Assembly (NCBI RefSeq): GCF_002234675.1
Contig: NC_019860.2
Span: forward strand, 11,406,586 to 11,470,585
Length of the DNA: 64,000 nt
From: Oryzias latipes
Taxonomy: Eukaryota; Chordata; Actinopteri; Beloniformes; Adrianichthyidae
Direction: 5' to 3'
Shown here: positions 1-10,850 of the stretch, in pieces
Layout: the number at the start of each line of letters is the position of its first letter
Position numbering within the stretch: position 1 is the stretch's first letter
Notes under the pieces: model-generated
Databases searched by the model: none
What the model was told of the DNA's origin: nothing
Seen by the model: only the letters and a program-made list of their open reading frames with translations
Translations under genes and position numbers: made by a program

Positions 1-95
1 TTTCGGGTATGTGGCGGGGGTCAAAATTAAGCTCAAAGACGCCGTTATAGGACAAGAAGAATAATAATAATAATTAAAGCCGCAAGCGGCGTTGT
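1..95. repeat. End of a dispersed repeat with an AAT microsatellite tail
   Basis: The first 60 bases closely match positions 2154-2210, and both run into an (AAT)n tract. This looks like the terminal segment of a repeat family present at least twice here. The tract is followed by a short palindrome built on GCCGCAAGCGGC. No coding sequence is seen. The repeat class is not recognised. Confidence 0.6.
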
Positions 96-200
96 ATGGC
101 CCGCAGACGCAACCCGCCTTCCACGCCCAATTCTACGCACCACCGCTGACCTCACCGCCCTCACAGCCTGCAAATTAAAAGCTAGTCAAGGCTGGATTTG

Positions 201-590
201 CTAATTATACTAACAATGCTAACTATGCTAATGTGGCTAAAAGTGCTAGCATTGCAATCAGCATCATCAACTAACTCAGAAAAACACATTACCTAAAATG
301 CTAATTATGCTAACTATGCTAGCTATGCTAATGTGGCTAAAAGTGCTAGCATAGCGATCAGCATCATCAACTGACTCAGAAAAACCCATTACCTAAAATG
401 CTAATTATGCTAACTATGCTAGCTATGCTAACGTCGCTAAAATTGCTAGCATAGCGATCAGCATCATCAACTGACTCAGAAAAACACAATACCTTAAATG
501 CTAATTATGCTAACTATGCTAGTTATGCTAACATAGCTTAAAGTGCTAGCATAGCGATTAGCATCATCAACTGACTCAGAAAAACACATT
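201..590. repeat. Tandem repeat, 100-bp period, about 4 copies
   Basis: Units start at 201, 301, 401 and 501 with the same block (CTAATTATGCTAACTATGCT and close variants), giving a period of exactly 100 bp. The fourth unit stops at about 590. Each unit contains shorter TATGCTAA/TATGCTAG sub-repeats of about 9-10 bp and ends in a conserved CAGCATCATCAACTGACTCA segment. This is a minisatellite or short satellite array inside a presumed CYBB intron. No coding potential is evident. Confidence 0.9.
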
Positions 591-599
591 CCTCCATTG

Positions 600-2210
600 G
601 CGAGAGCTACATGTCATAAGTTGATAAAAAACCCACTTTTTCCAAAATGGCGGCTTTTCTGTTGATTTTATCTCCATAGCAACCATTTTATGTTTTGGTC
701 CCCTCTGGAGGACGAACAGATTGACGTCAGTTTCGGACAAATCGGTAAAAGTAAACTTTTTGTTGTCCTTAGCAACAGTGGTTTTATGCTAACCACGCCC
801 ACATTCCTTATATGTCCATATCCAGTGTTTTTCAATGTATTCTGTTTCAGGCATTAATGCATGCATTCAATTTTCACTGTATTGTATTGAAATGCATGGG
901 AGTTATAACATTGCGCCACTTTGCTAGCTCGCCACGCGCACGCCATTCAAAATCTACAACTTCTAATTCCAACATTTTTTCCACAGTAGCTTGCCATTGA
1001 TGCCCAAAAAGTTTCGAGACAATCGATGAAAATTCCAACGACAAGTTTACGTTTGAATCTGGTGGTAAAGGTGTTTTTTATAGAAAATTCAAGATGGCCG
1101 CCTTTTCGCGAGGTCAAAGGTCGACGAAACTCCAAAGGTGATTGTAGACTTACGCTAGGGACATGCACGTCAAATTTCGTGAAAATCGCTCGAAAAAAAG
1201 TTCATTTTTCTATATTGTGTAAAATCGCAAAAAACGCAAAATGGCAGATTTTGGCACAAAATGGCCGCCAAACTGTAGATCGTGTCGCCATCACGTAATT
1301 ATTTCAAAACTTTCTTTGGATATACCCGACAAAGTTATCTGGGTTTCGTTAGCCGATTCTTAAAAATAAAATCCGAATTTTTTTTTTTTGCCGAGTCAGC
1401 ACTTTTTTTTGCGATCGTTTTTTGTTTACCACGGCCACATTCCTTTATCGATTTTGTCGTATGTGACATCGTTTTGTTCAGTGTGGGCCAGGGTATCGCA
1501 TATTTCAGTTTCAGGCTATTCCGATAAAATATGTGCGAGCTAGCTAAAATGGCGACGGTTGCGAATTAGCCACGCGCACGCGTTTCAAATTCTACAACTT
1601 CTAATTCCAACATTTTGTCCACAGTAGCTTGCCATTGATGCCCGAGAAGTTTCAAAAAGATCGATAAAAATCCCTAGGACGAGTTTTCGTTTGTATCCGT
1701 TACTAAATGTGCTTTTTTATGAAAATTCAAGATGGCCGCCCCTTCCCAAGGTCAAAGGTCAACGAAACTTCTTTGGTTATTGTAGAATCAAGGTCGTGGC
1801 ATGTGTGTCCGATTTCGTGAAAATCGCTTGAACAAAAGTGTCGTTTTCCAATGTTGTGAAAAAACACGAAAATCGCCATTTCTCTGAGTTCGCCACAAAA
1901 TGGCCGCCAAGCCGTAGGCCGTGTGGCCATCCCATAATGATTTTATAACTTCTTTGGGATATCTCCAACACAAGTGTTTTGGTTTTGTAACTGTATTTCA
2001 AAATATTTTTTTTTGGCCCCATAAGCAATTTTCGGCCCATTCATTTTTTTTACGGGAACGCTCGCCGTGATGTCATCGTCGTGGGGGGGGTGACGTTCTC
2101 TTTGCCGAAAATTCATTTTCAATTTATCCCAGGTGTGTTCCAATTTTGGTGAGTTTTCGGGTATGTGGCGGGGGTCAAATTTGAGCTCAAAGGCGCGATA
2201 AGAAAGCGGA
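600..2210. repeat. Two diverged copies of an unclassified dispersed repeat
   Basis: The block at about 910-1400 is repeated at about 1565-2050, with shared landmarks such as CTACAACTTCTAATTCCAAC, TTCAAGATGGCCGCC and TTCGTGAAAATCGC. The block at 628-810 recurs, truncated, at about 13770-13920. The short ORFs here are not conserved between copies, so they are not called as genes. Class unknown. Confidence 0.7.
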
Positions 2211-3759
2211 ATAATAATAATAATAATAATGAAACAAAGCAGAAACAATATAGAAGTTTTTGCGGTTAGGATTTCCTATGTATTTCAATGCGGCCTGTCT
2301 TTTACTATAGGCTGGGCATGTCTTTTTGGCTTTAAACCCGTCTTTTGAGGGCTTTTTGGGGCTTTTTCGTGTTTTTGTCGTCATTTTTGCGACTACAAAT
2401 TTGTCGTTTGTGCGGGGGTGTTGTGCGTGTGTGTGTCTATTTTTGTTGCGTTACACAATTGTCGTCTCGTTGTGTGCTTTGGGCGACTTTTGACCCCATT
2501 TTTTGGCGTTTTGACGCGTTTTTTTGACGTTTTGGACTTTTTGAGTGTTCGACCCTCGTACCAGTTACAATATGGTCCTTGCAGTCTATGACTGCTGCGG
2601 GCCATAATAATAATAATGAAACGAAGCAGAAACAATATAGAAGTTTTTGCAGTCAGGTGGCCTATGTATTTCAATGCGGCCTGTCTTTTACTATAGGCTG
2701 GGCATGTCTTTTGGGCTTTATACCTGTCTTTTGAGGGCTTTTTGGGGCTTTTTTATGCTTTTGTCGTCATTTTTGCGACTACAATTTTTACGTTTTTGCG
2801 TTGGTGTTGTGCGTGTGTGTGTGTATTTTTGTTGCGTTACACAATTGTCGTGTCGTTGTGTGCTTTGGGCGACTTTTGACCCCATTTTTTGGCGTTTTGA
2901 CACGTTTTTTTGACGTTTTGGACCTTTTTGAGTGTTCGACCCTTGTACCAGTTACAATATGGTCCTTGCAGTCTATGACTGCTGCGGGCCATAATAATAA
3001 TAATGAAACAAAGCAGAAACAATATAGAAGTTTTTGCAGTCAGGTGGCCTATGTATTTCAATGCGGCCTGTCTTTTACTATAGGCTGGGCATGTCTTCTT
3101 GGCTTTAAACCCTTCCTTTGAGGGCTTTTTGGGGCTTTTTTGGGTTTTTGTCGTCATTTTTGCGACGACAATTTTAACGTTTGTGCGATGGTGTTGTGCG
3201 TGTGTGTGTGTATTTTTGTTGCGTTACACAATTGTCGTGTCGTTGTGTGCTTTGGGCGACTTTTGACCCCATTTTTTGGCGTTTTGACGCGTTTTTTTGA
3301 CGTTTTGGACTTTTTGAGTGTTCGACCCTCGTACCAGTTACAATATGGTCCTTGCAGTCTATGACTGCTGCGGGCCATAATAATAATAATGAAACAAAGC
3401 AGAAACAATATAGAAGTTTTTGCAGTCAGGTGGCCTATGTATTTCAATGAGGCCTATCTTTTACTATAGGCTGGGCATGTCTTTTTGGCTTTAAACCCGT
3501 TCTTTGAGGGCTTTTTGGGGCTTTATTGTGTTTTTGTCATCATTTTTGCGACTACAAATTTGTCGTTTGTGTGGGGGTGTTGTGCGTGTGTGTGTGTATT
3601 TTTGTTGCGTTACACAATTGTCGTCTCGTTGTGTGCTTTGGGCGACTTTTGACCCCATTTTTTGGCGTTTTGACGCGTTTTTTTGACGTTTTGGACTTTT
3701 TGAGTGTTCGACCCTCGTACCAGTTACAATATGGTCCTTGCAGTCTATGACTGCTGCGG
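2211..3759. repeat. Tandem array of four 386-387-bp units
   Basis: A conserved block (CTGCTGCGGGCCATAATAAT) occurs at the unit borders near 2601, 2988 and 3374, and the last unit ends at about 3760, so the period is 386-387 bp. Each unit opens with an ATA/AAT microsatellite and carries a GTGCGTGTGTGTGT stretch. The units differ by only a few substitutions and small indels. Parallel short ORFs in each unit reflect the repeat and not genes. Confidence 0.92.
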
Positions 3760-3771
3760 GCCATAATTAAA

Positions 3772-4721
3772 TTACTGAGATCATTCAGCTAACTAGAAAA
3801 TACTTACTGCTTACAGTGTTGTAAGGAAAAACAAAATTAAGTAGTTTGACCTTATACTCCATTTGAGTCTGAGATTCAGGTATTTTGAGTTGCCTTTGAT
3901 TCTTTGACATTCAGCTTAAAGCTTAGTGCATACAGTTTCATCTTCAATGCATTCATTAAATATCTTGCTGTCCATACTACTAATTAATAACTACTAACAT
4001 ATTCCTATCTATTCCTGCCATGTCTTCCACATCTCTGACATGCTTCAGTCTCTCTTCAGTGACGGCAGGGATGCCAGTATAGCTTAGTCAGTTTGTTAGT
4101 CCATTTTTGTATTTTCCTATTGAACTCTTTGTATTCATGATCCTTTTGAGTTCATGTTTTACTTCGAAGCCCATCGAGACGACTGTTGTTGTGATTTTGG
4201 GCTATACAAATAAAATTGAATTGAATTGACGGTGTTGGATTTATGATCATCGCGGTGAATAACCACCAGGGGGCGCGCTGATATGTGTGTCAGTTTAAAT
4301 ATATCTGCCTAAAATGTAATAATAACCCACTGGCTTGTTCCTTCGTTGTTGCTGTTTAACATTGTTTAGTATTGAATTGTTACATTCAATAAAGTTTGAA
4401 AAAAAAATGAGTGAGCGCGTGCCGCGTGGTGCTCGGCAGTGACAGCCGCGCGCATAGGCGGGAGAGGAGGAGAAGAGTGATAAAAGGTTTCCCATAGAAA
4501 CCCTTGAAGTCTGAACACAGGACTAGCAGAAAAAGTTAATTATAAAGACGAGGTAAATCTACACGTTTTCGCAAAATATACTTTATTGTAAAAGGTGAAA
4601 AATGTATTAATTGTTAGATATTTTAGTGGCCCGAGCGGACAAGTAAAAAATTAAGTCTTGTGGTCCGTACTGCTCGAAAAACAGGACCGGGCCAGCGGAC
4701 AAATGGCTATGTCGAACCCTG
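3772..4721. mobile_element. Truncated copy of a TIR element (family of 56108-57504)
   Basis: This segment aligns by eye over nearly its whole length with 56779-57504: the ACTGAGATCATTCAGCTAAC block, the ATGTCTTCCACATCTCTGAC block, the GTGAGCGCGTGCCGCGTGG block and the terminal GGCCCGAGCGGACAAGT and GGCTATGTCGA segments. The 5' terminal part is missing, and a short L2-tailed element is inserted at 4066-4226. It ends in the same terminal inverted repeat as the other copy. Confidence 0.75.
4066..4226 (+). mobile_element. Short non-LTR element with L2/CR1-like (ATTGA)n tail
   Basis: This interrupts the older repeat, as shown by the uninterrupted relative at about 57075. It is flanked by TGACGG on both sides (4060-4065 and 4227-4232). 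The 3' end carries GGGCTATACAAATAAAATTG followed by a short ATTGA repeat, the tail type of fish L2-like LINEs and the SINEs they mobilise. A second copy lies at 9681-9859. It is too short to code; a SINE or a 5'-truncated LINE are both possible. Confidence 0.7.
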
Positions 4722-4726
4722 ACATG

Positions 4727-5725
4727 GGTTAAAATGATCACAGGAACGGTGGGCAAAAATCCCAGAACCACACGGGGGGACCTAGTGAATGATCTATAGA
4801 AATCTGGAACCAAAGTTACCAAGGCTACCATCAGTAACACACTTCACCACTAGGGACTCAAATCCTGCTGTGCCAGACGTGTCCCCTTGCTAAAGCCAGT
4901 ACATGTGCAGGCCCGTATAAAGTTTGCTTAAGAGCATTTGGATGATCCAGAACAGAATATCCTATGGTCAGATGAAACCAAAATGAAACTTTTTGTTAAG
5001 AGCTCTACTCGATGTGTTTGGAGGAAAAATAATGCAGAGTTGCATCCAAAGAACACCATATCTACTGCAAAGCATGGGGGCGGAAACATCATGCTTTGTG
5101 GCTGTTCTTTAGCAAAGGGACCAGGACGACTGATCTATGCAAAGGAAAGAATGAATGGGGACATGTATCGTCAGATTTTAAGTGAAAACCTCCTTCTATC
5201 AGCAAGGGCATTGAAGATGAAACGTGGCTGGGTCTTTCAGCGTGATAACGATCCCAAACTCACACTCTTGGACAACAAAGGAGTGGCTTTGTAAGAAGCA
5301 TTTCTAAATCTTCACCCCATAGAAAATCTTTGGAGGTAGTTAAAAGACTGTGTTGCCCAGCAACAGTTCCAAAACATCACTGCTCTAGAGGAGATCTGCG
5401 TGGAGGAATGGGCCAAAATATCAGCAACAGTTTGGGAAAACCTTGTGAAGACTTACAGAAAACATTTGACTGCCATCATTGCCAACAAAGGATTTATAAC
5501 AAAGTATTGATTTTAACTATTGTTATTGACAAAATACTTTTTTTCCACCATAATTTACAAAAAAAACTTTAAAAATCAGACAGTTTGATTTTATGGATCT
5601 TTTTTTCTCATGTTGTCTCTCATAGTTGAGGTTTACCTATGGTGAAAATTACAAGCCTCTCTCATCTTATAAAGTGGGGGAACTTGTACTATTGATGGCT
5701 GACTAAATACTTTTTTACCCCACTG
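4727..5725 (+). mobile_element. 5'-truncated Tc1/mariner transposon with transposase pseudogene
   Basis: Frame + at 4938-5294 encodes the central Tc1-family transposase: [12 protein letters not shown] (first catalytic Asp), [10 protein letters not shown], and FQRDNDPK (second catalytic Asp). The reading frame then breaks. The remnant HPIENLW near 5310, which normally surrounds the third acidic residue, is followed by a stop. The N-terminal helix-turn-helix part and the left inverted repeat are missing. The right end reads GACTAAATACTTTTTTACCC and ends in CACTGTA at 5721-5727, as in the Tc1 copies at 39022 and 57583. It is non-functional. Confidence 0.9.
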
Positions 5726-5794
5726 TATATCTATAAGATTGAAGAGATCCTATCAGTCTGAGAAGATGTTGTTGATAACTGGTTTCTCTCACAG

Positions 5795-8700
5795 ATCTAT
5801 TTCTACTGGCTGTGTCCGGAGACAGAAGCCTTCGAGTGGTTTGCAGACCTGCTTCAGTCTCTGGAGCGTCAGATGGCAGAAAAAGACATGGCTGACTTCC
5901 TCAGCTACAACATCTACCTCACCCGCTGGAAGGAGAAAGAGGTATCAAAAACTGTGGTGCCATCGTTAAGGTCTAAATCTTCACTGCAAGTGATTGCTAC
6001 CACCTTCCAAAAACCCTAAGAGAAGTTTGTGCTCCACTTTTATGAGGCTAGCTGAAAGTTTACATGTCCCCAAACGGGTTTTTGGGTCGCCCAAGCCTGT
6101 GGAGGGTCGAAGAGAAGACTAGTTGCATCTCATGGGTATTGTAGGGTTACCTTAAGGGACGTCATGAAAATGGAACGTACGATTGTTGTGTGTATGGTAA
6201 GTGTATCATCAAGTATTTGTAAGGCTATTTTAAGTCTCATGCAATGTTAAGCTGTCGTACGATGTCCTTATGCCACACTCTAGTCGTTCATATGTTGTAC
6301 ATATTAGCTTCTAACTGACTGAACGTGAATGCAGCATGCATGGGGTGTGCAGGTGATACGTTAGTGCCCATAGGACACCCAAAGGGCGTCCACACAAACT
6401 ACTCTGATTGTCTAATTTCAGATTGCACACAAGGACTAACTAACGGGCTGCTTGTGCAGTCTGCAGGATTTGGGCAGTTAAAAAAGTCTTCTTTCTTTCT
6501 CTTTCGGCTTTTCCCATCAGGGGTCGCCACAGCGAATCATCCTTTTCCACCTCACTCTATCATGGACATCTTCTACCCTAACATTAGCCAACTTCATGTC
6601 CTCTGTTAAGACATCCATGTATCTCCTCTTTGGCCGTCCTCTTGCCCTCCTGCCAGGCAGCTCCATCTCCAACATCCTTCTACCAATATATCCACTATCC
6701 CTCCTCTGAACATGTCCAAACCATCTCAGTCTGGCTTCTCTGACTTTGTCGCTAACACAGGCAACATGAGCCGTCCCTCTGATGGACTCGTTCCTTATCC
6801 TGTCTAACCTGGTCACTCCTAAGGAGAACCTCAACATCTTCATCTCCGCTACCTCCATCTCAGCCTCTTGTCTCTGTCTCACTGCTACCGTCTCTAACCC
6901 ATAGAGCAGAGCTGGTCTCACCACTGTCTTGTACACCTTTCCTTTGAGTCTTGCTGGCACTCTTCTGTCACACAACACTCCTGACACTTTCCTCCAACCG
7001 CTCCAACCTGCCTGCACTCGCCTCTTCACCTCTTTTCCACACTCCCCATCACACTGAACTGTTGACCCCAAGTACTTAAACTCCTGCACCTTCTTCACCT
7101 CAGCCCCCTGTAACCTAACGCTTCTACCTTGATCCCTCTCGTTCAGACACATGTATTCTGTCTTACTACGACTGACCTTCATGCCTCTTCTTTCCAGAGC
7201 AAACCTCCACCTCTCTAGCTGTTCCTCCACCTGCTCTCTACTCTCACTGCAAATTACAATGTCATCCGCAAACATCATTGTCCAGGGAGATTCCTGTCTT
7301 ACCTCGTCTGTCATCCTGTCCATCAGCATAGCAAACAAAAAAGGACTCAAAGCTGATCCTTGGTGTAGTCCCACCTCCACCTTGAACTCCTCTGTCTGAC
7401 CTACAGCACATCTCACCACCGTCATACTTCTCTCATACATGTCCTGAACTACTCTGACATACTTCTCTGCCACTCCAGACGACCTCATACAGTACCACAG
7501 CTCCTCCCTCGGCACCCTGTCATACGCCTTCTCTAAATCTACGAACACACAATGCAGCTCCTTCTGACCTTCTCTGTACTTTTCCATCAACATTCTCAAA
7601 GCAAAAATGGCATCAGTGGTGCTCTTACGGGGCATGAAACCATACTGCTGCTCACAGATCTCCACCTTCTTCCTAAGCCTGGCTTCCACTACTCTTTCCC
7701 ACAGCTTCATTGTGTGGCTCATCAACTTTATTCCTCTATAGTTGCTGCAGTTCTGCGTGTCACCCTTGTTCTTAAAGATCGGAACCAGAACGCTTCTCCT
7801 CCATTCCTCAGGCATCTTCTCACTCTCTAAAATCCTATTGAACAACCTTGTTAGAAATTCCACTGCTGCCTCTCCTAAGCACTTCCATACCTCCACAGGT
7901 AGGTCATCAGGACCAACGGCCTTTCCGCTCTTCATCCTTTTCAGAGCCTTCCTAACCTCATCCTTTCCAATCTCTGCTACTTCCTGCTCCACAACAACCA
8001 CATCTTCCTCCCTTCTTTCCCTGTCATTTTCCACGTTCATCAGCTCCTCAAAATACTCCTTCCATCTTTTCTGTACACTCTCCTGGGTTGTTAGCACCTT
8101 TCCATCTCTGTCCTTAATCACCCTTATCTGTTGCACGTCCTTCCCATCTCTGTCTCTCTGTCTGGCTAGCCTGTACAAGTCCTTCTCTCCTTCCTTTGTG
8201 TCTAACCTGTCATATAGCTCATCGTAAGCCTTCTGTTTGGCCTTTGCCACCTCTCTCTTCACTCTACGCTGCGCTTCCTTGTACTCCTGTCTACCTTCCT
8301 CAGTCCTTTCTACATCCCACTTCTTTTTAGCCAACCTCTTCCTCTGGACGCATTCCTGTACTTCCTCATTCCACCACCAAGTCTCTTTACCGTCTTTCCT
8401 CTTTCCAGATGACACACCTAGCACCTTCCTACCTGTTTCCCTGATAATTTCTGCTGTAGTTTCCCAGTCATCTGGAAGCTCATCCTGACCACCCAGACCC
8501 TGTCTCAACTTCTGCCTAAATTCCTCACAAGTTTCTTCATTCTGTAGCTTCCACCACTTGGTCTTCTTTTCTGTTTTCCCTCTCTTCTTCTTCCTGACCT
8601 CCAGAGTCATCTTACACACCACCATGCGGTGCTGTCTGGCTACACTCTCTCCTACCACCACTTTGCAGTCATTAACCTCTCTCAAATGGCCTCGTCTACA

Positions 8701-10850
8701 TAGGATGTAGTCCACCTGGGTACTCCTACCTCCACTTCTGTATGTCACTCTATGTTCCTCTCTCTTCTGGAAGTAAGTGTTGACTACAGCCATTTCCATC
8801 CTCTTCGCAAAGTCCACCACCATCTGTCCCTCCAGATTCCTTTCCTTCACACCAAACCTGCCCATCACCTCCTCATCACCTCTATTGCCCTCACCAACAT
8901 GCCCATTAAAGTCTGCTCCAATAACAACTCTCTCTCCTCTGGGGAAACTCTGTATGACCTCATCCAACTCACTCCAGAATCTCTCCTTCACTTCTAACTC
9001 ACAGCCAACCTGTGGCGCATACCCACTGACTACATTCACCATCACCCCTTCGATTTCTAACTTTAAGCTCATCATCCTGTCTGAGACTCTTTTCACCTCT
9101 AGAACACTGTTTACAAACTCCCCCTTCAGAATCACTCCTACCCCGTTTCTCTTCCTATCAACACCATGATAGAACAGTTTGTATCCTCCTCCAATACTAC
9201 GTGCCTTGCTGCCCTTCCACCTTGTCTCCTGCACACACAGTACATCTACCTTCCTTCTCTCCATCATGTCTGCCAGCTCTCTGCCTTTCCCTGTCATTGT
9301 GCCAACGTTAAGAGTCCCTATTCTCAAACCTATGTTCCTGCCTTTTCCCTTCTCTCTCTGGCCACGGGCCCTTCTGCCCCCCCTCCTTCTTCGACCAACA
9401 GTAGTCAAATTTCCACCGACACCCTGTAGGTTAACAGCATCGGTGGCGGTCGTTGTTAACCCGGGCCTCGACCGATCCGGTATGTCTAAAGTGTTGTGGA
9501 TGATTCGCATGGTTATTTTGGCAATTTTTACGCCGGATGCCCTTCCTGACGCAACCCTCTCTATTTATCCGGGCTTGGGACCGGCACAGAGGCAACTGGC
9601 TTGCAACCCCTGTGGCTAGATTTGGGCAGTTAAAAAAGTAAATAATCTATATGGCATCCCTGCCATAAGGAGAGTCTAAGGGCAGGGATGCCCAGTTTAG
9701 TTTAGTATGTTTAGTTAGTTTAGTTTAGAATTTACTTATTGAATTGTATGACTTCATAATCCTTATGATTTTATGAATACTATACAATTGCTGGTATGAA
9801 GCCCGTTGAGATGACTATTGTTGTAATATTGGGCTATATAAATAAAATTGAATTGAATATTTCAACCTTATTTCCTCCTTGCAAGTTGTATAAGTGTTTG
9901 TTATGACCTGTCACTCGCAGCATGCCTGTCAAAAAAACTGTGCTGTGTTGCTCAACCGAGCGGTCTACAGCCTTAATCTTTTGTGCAGGCCACCTGTGTG
10001 CCCCATTCAATTTTGAACATTTTTTGCCCGGCAACAGCCATTATCCACCCGCAAGGGCAGTTGTGACTAAGGCTTAACATCTAGGAACACCAGTTCCCCT
10101 ACACTGTCTATAATTTCCAGGGATACAAGATACTGAACCCTTCATCTTACCTATAAAGTTTGAAGTATATGCCCCCCTTCAGGTGAAATCACAGACTTCC
10201 AGAGCTTTAAATGGCCTCTAATGCATACTCTGCTTCTTCGTCAGGCGGCTCATTTACGCGTCCATCACGAAGATGAAAACGATCCAATCACCGGACTCAA
10301 ACAGAAGACTCTTTACGGGAAACCAAATTGGGACAACGAGTTCACCAACATTGCATCCACGCACCCGGGGTGAGGTCATGACCTCTTCAACAAACCCACA
10401 AACGCTCTCCAAGTTCTGGAGAATTTTCTTAATGATAAATCTTTGAGCTTAACAAATCCTTTTAGAGCTTGTAAAATGAATTCTGAACTGGCAACGGTTA
10501 CAACGTCATACCTGTAAGATTTATGACAGCCCAGTAATGGCTTGTTCTCTAACTTCTACTTTCTTCTTACCAAATGTTCTCAGAAAAAGCAAAGCAGGAA
10601 CTCAGAGAGAACAATAAATACTTTAATCAAAGCTTTGCCTGAACTACAGCAAGAAATTCTTCGCCAGGTGTCTGAAAATCCTCTGCATTGCTTCAGTTTT
10701 GCTAATTAACGTTGGTGTTTTTGCGTCTGCAGGAGCAAAGTGGGCGTCTTCCTCTGCGGTCCTCCCATGTTGGGCAAATCTTTGGAGAAAGAGTCTATTT
10801 CTCATACAGAGGCTGGCGTCAAGTTCATCTTCAACAAAGAGAACTTCTAA
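5795..10850 (+). CDS. cybb: CYBB (NADPH oxidase 2, gp91phox), last three coding exons
   Basis: CYBB is the membrane flavocytochrome that passes electrons from NADPH through FAD and two haems to oxygen, making superoxide in phagocytes. Only the C-terminal NADPH-binding region is in the window. Exons: 5795-5941 ([20 protein letters not shown]..., preceded by CACAG, followed by GTATCA), 10245-10369 ([19 protein letters not shown]), and 10733-10850 ([14 protein letters not shown], ending FIFNKENF and TAA at 10848-10850). Phases join cleanly (147 nt, then 125, then 118). The FLCGP motif is the NADPH/nicotinamide contact loop, and FNKENF is the conserved NOX C-terminus. Sequence favours CYBB over NOX1, and DYNLT3 next door agrees. 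The intron between the first two exons holds an antisense RTE element. Upstream exons lie before the window. Confidence 0.95.
6051..6487. repeat. Left part of a dispersed repeat later split by an RTE insertion
   Basis: Landmarks here, such as GCCTGTGGAGGGTC, TCAAGTATTTGTAAGGCTA and TCCACACAAACTAC, recur in the same order at 61880-62300. The right part of the same repeat resumes at 9640. This shows that an older repeat received the RTE element. The class is not recognised; no ORF is conserved between copies. Confidence 0.65.
6488..9618 (-). mobile_element. Full-length RTE-type LINE with intact target-site duplication
   Basis: The element is bounded by an exact 21-bp duplication (6467-6487 and 9619-9639) beginning GATTTGGGCAG. 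On the - strand it starts at 9618 and ends at 6488 in a GAAA-rich tail preceded by CCTGATGGGAAAAGCCGAAA. The 3.1-kb length with a single endonuclease plus reverse transcriptase ORF is typical of RTE-clade LINEs. No internal stop is present and the duplication is perfect, so it is probably a young insertion. It is antisense to CYBB. Confidence 0.95.
6517..9510 (-). CDS. RTE LINE ORF: AP endonuclease + reverse transcriptase (997 aa)
   Basis: This is one uninterrupted frame from ATG at 9508-9510. The N-terminal third is an apurinic-like endonuclease, which nicks the target [26 protein letters not shown] (about residue 97, catalytic Glu), [10 protein letters not shown] (about 200) and [10 protein letters not shown] (about 268). 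The middle is a reverse transcriptase: [22 protein letters not shown] (about 658, catalytic Asp), [13 protein letters not shown] (about 713) and [10 protein letters not shown] (about 747, catalytic Asp pair). The C-terminal tail has [11 protein letters not shown] and [14 protein letters not shown], the conserved end of RTE/BovB-like proteins. All key acidic residues are present, so it could encode an active enzyme. Whether it is transcribed cannot be told from sequence. Confidence 0.96.
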   Translation of the reverse strand: MRIIHNTLDIPDRSRPGLTTTATDAVNLQGVGGNLTTVGRRRRGGRRARGQREKGKGRNIGLRIGTLNVGTMTGKGRELADMMERRKVDVLCVQETRWKGSKARSIGGGYKLFYHGVDRKRNGVGVILKGEFVNSVLEVKRVSDRMMSLKLEIEGVMVNVVSGYAPQVGCELEVKERFWSELDEVIQSFPRGERVVIGADFNGHVGEGNRGDEEVMGRFGVKERNLEGQMVVDFAKRMEMAVVNTYFQKREEHRVTYRSGGRSTQVDYILCRRGHLREVNDCKVVVGESVARQHRMVVCKMTLEVRKKKRGKTEKKTKWWKLQNEETCEEFRQKLRQGLGGQDELPDDWETTAEIIRETGRKVLGVSSGKRKDGKETWWWNEEVQECVQRKRLAKKKWDVERTEEGRQEYKEAQRRVKREVAKAKQKAYDELYDRLDTKEGEKDLYRLARQRDRDGKDVQQIRVIKDRDGKVLTTQESVQKRWKEYFEELMNVENDRERREEDVVVVEQEVAEIGKDEVRKALKRMKSGKAVGPDDLPVEVWKCLGEAAVEFLTRLFNRILESEKMPEEWRRSVLVPIFKNKGDTQNCSNYRGIKLMSHTMKLWERVVEARLRKKVEICEQQYGFMPRKSTTDAIFALRMLMEKYREGQKELHCVFVDLEKAYDRVPREELWYCMRSSGVAEKYVRVVQDMYERSMTVVRCAVGQTEEFKVEVGLHQGSALSPFLFAMLMDRMTDEVRQESPWTMMFADDIVICSESREQVEEQLERWRFALERRGMKVSRSKTEYMCLNERDQGRSVRLQGAEVKKVQEFKYLGSTVQCDGECGKEVKRRVQAGWSGWRKVSGVLCDRRVPARLKGKVYKTVVRPALLYGLETVAVRQRQEAEMEVAEMKMLRFSLGVTRLDRIRNESIRGTAHVACVSDKVREARLRWFGHVQRRDSGYIGRRMLEMELPGRRARGRPKRRYMDVLTEDMKLANVRVEDVHDRVRWKRMIRCGDP
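9640..10090. repeat. Right part of the split dispersed repeat
   Basis: TTTTGTGCAGGCCACCTGTG and GCAGTTGTGACTAAG recur at about 62680-62790 in the same order. An L2-tailed element sits inside this part at 9681-9859. No coding sequence is seen. Confidence 0.65.
9681..9859 (+). mobile_element. Short non-LTR element with L2/CR1-like (ATTGA)n tail
   Basis: This is a second copy of the family at 4066-4226. It starts GGCAGGGATGCC and ends GGGCTATATAAATAAAATTG with an ATTGA tail. It is inserted in the dispersed repeat. A SINE or 5'-truncated LINE fragment; it has no ORF. Confidence 0.7.

Noticed and set aside
2345..3764. Repeated short ORFs with Cys/Val/Phe-rich translations
   Set aside because: They exist only because the 386-bp unit is tandemly repeated and rich in GT. 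No start context, domain or conservation.
7151..9619. Several + strand ORFs in 7151-9619
   Set aside because: Antisense shadows of the RTE ORF on the - strand.
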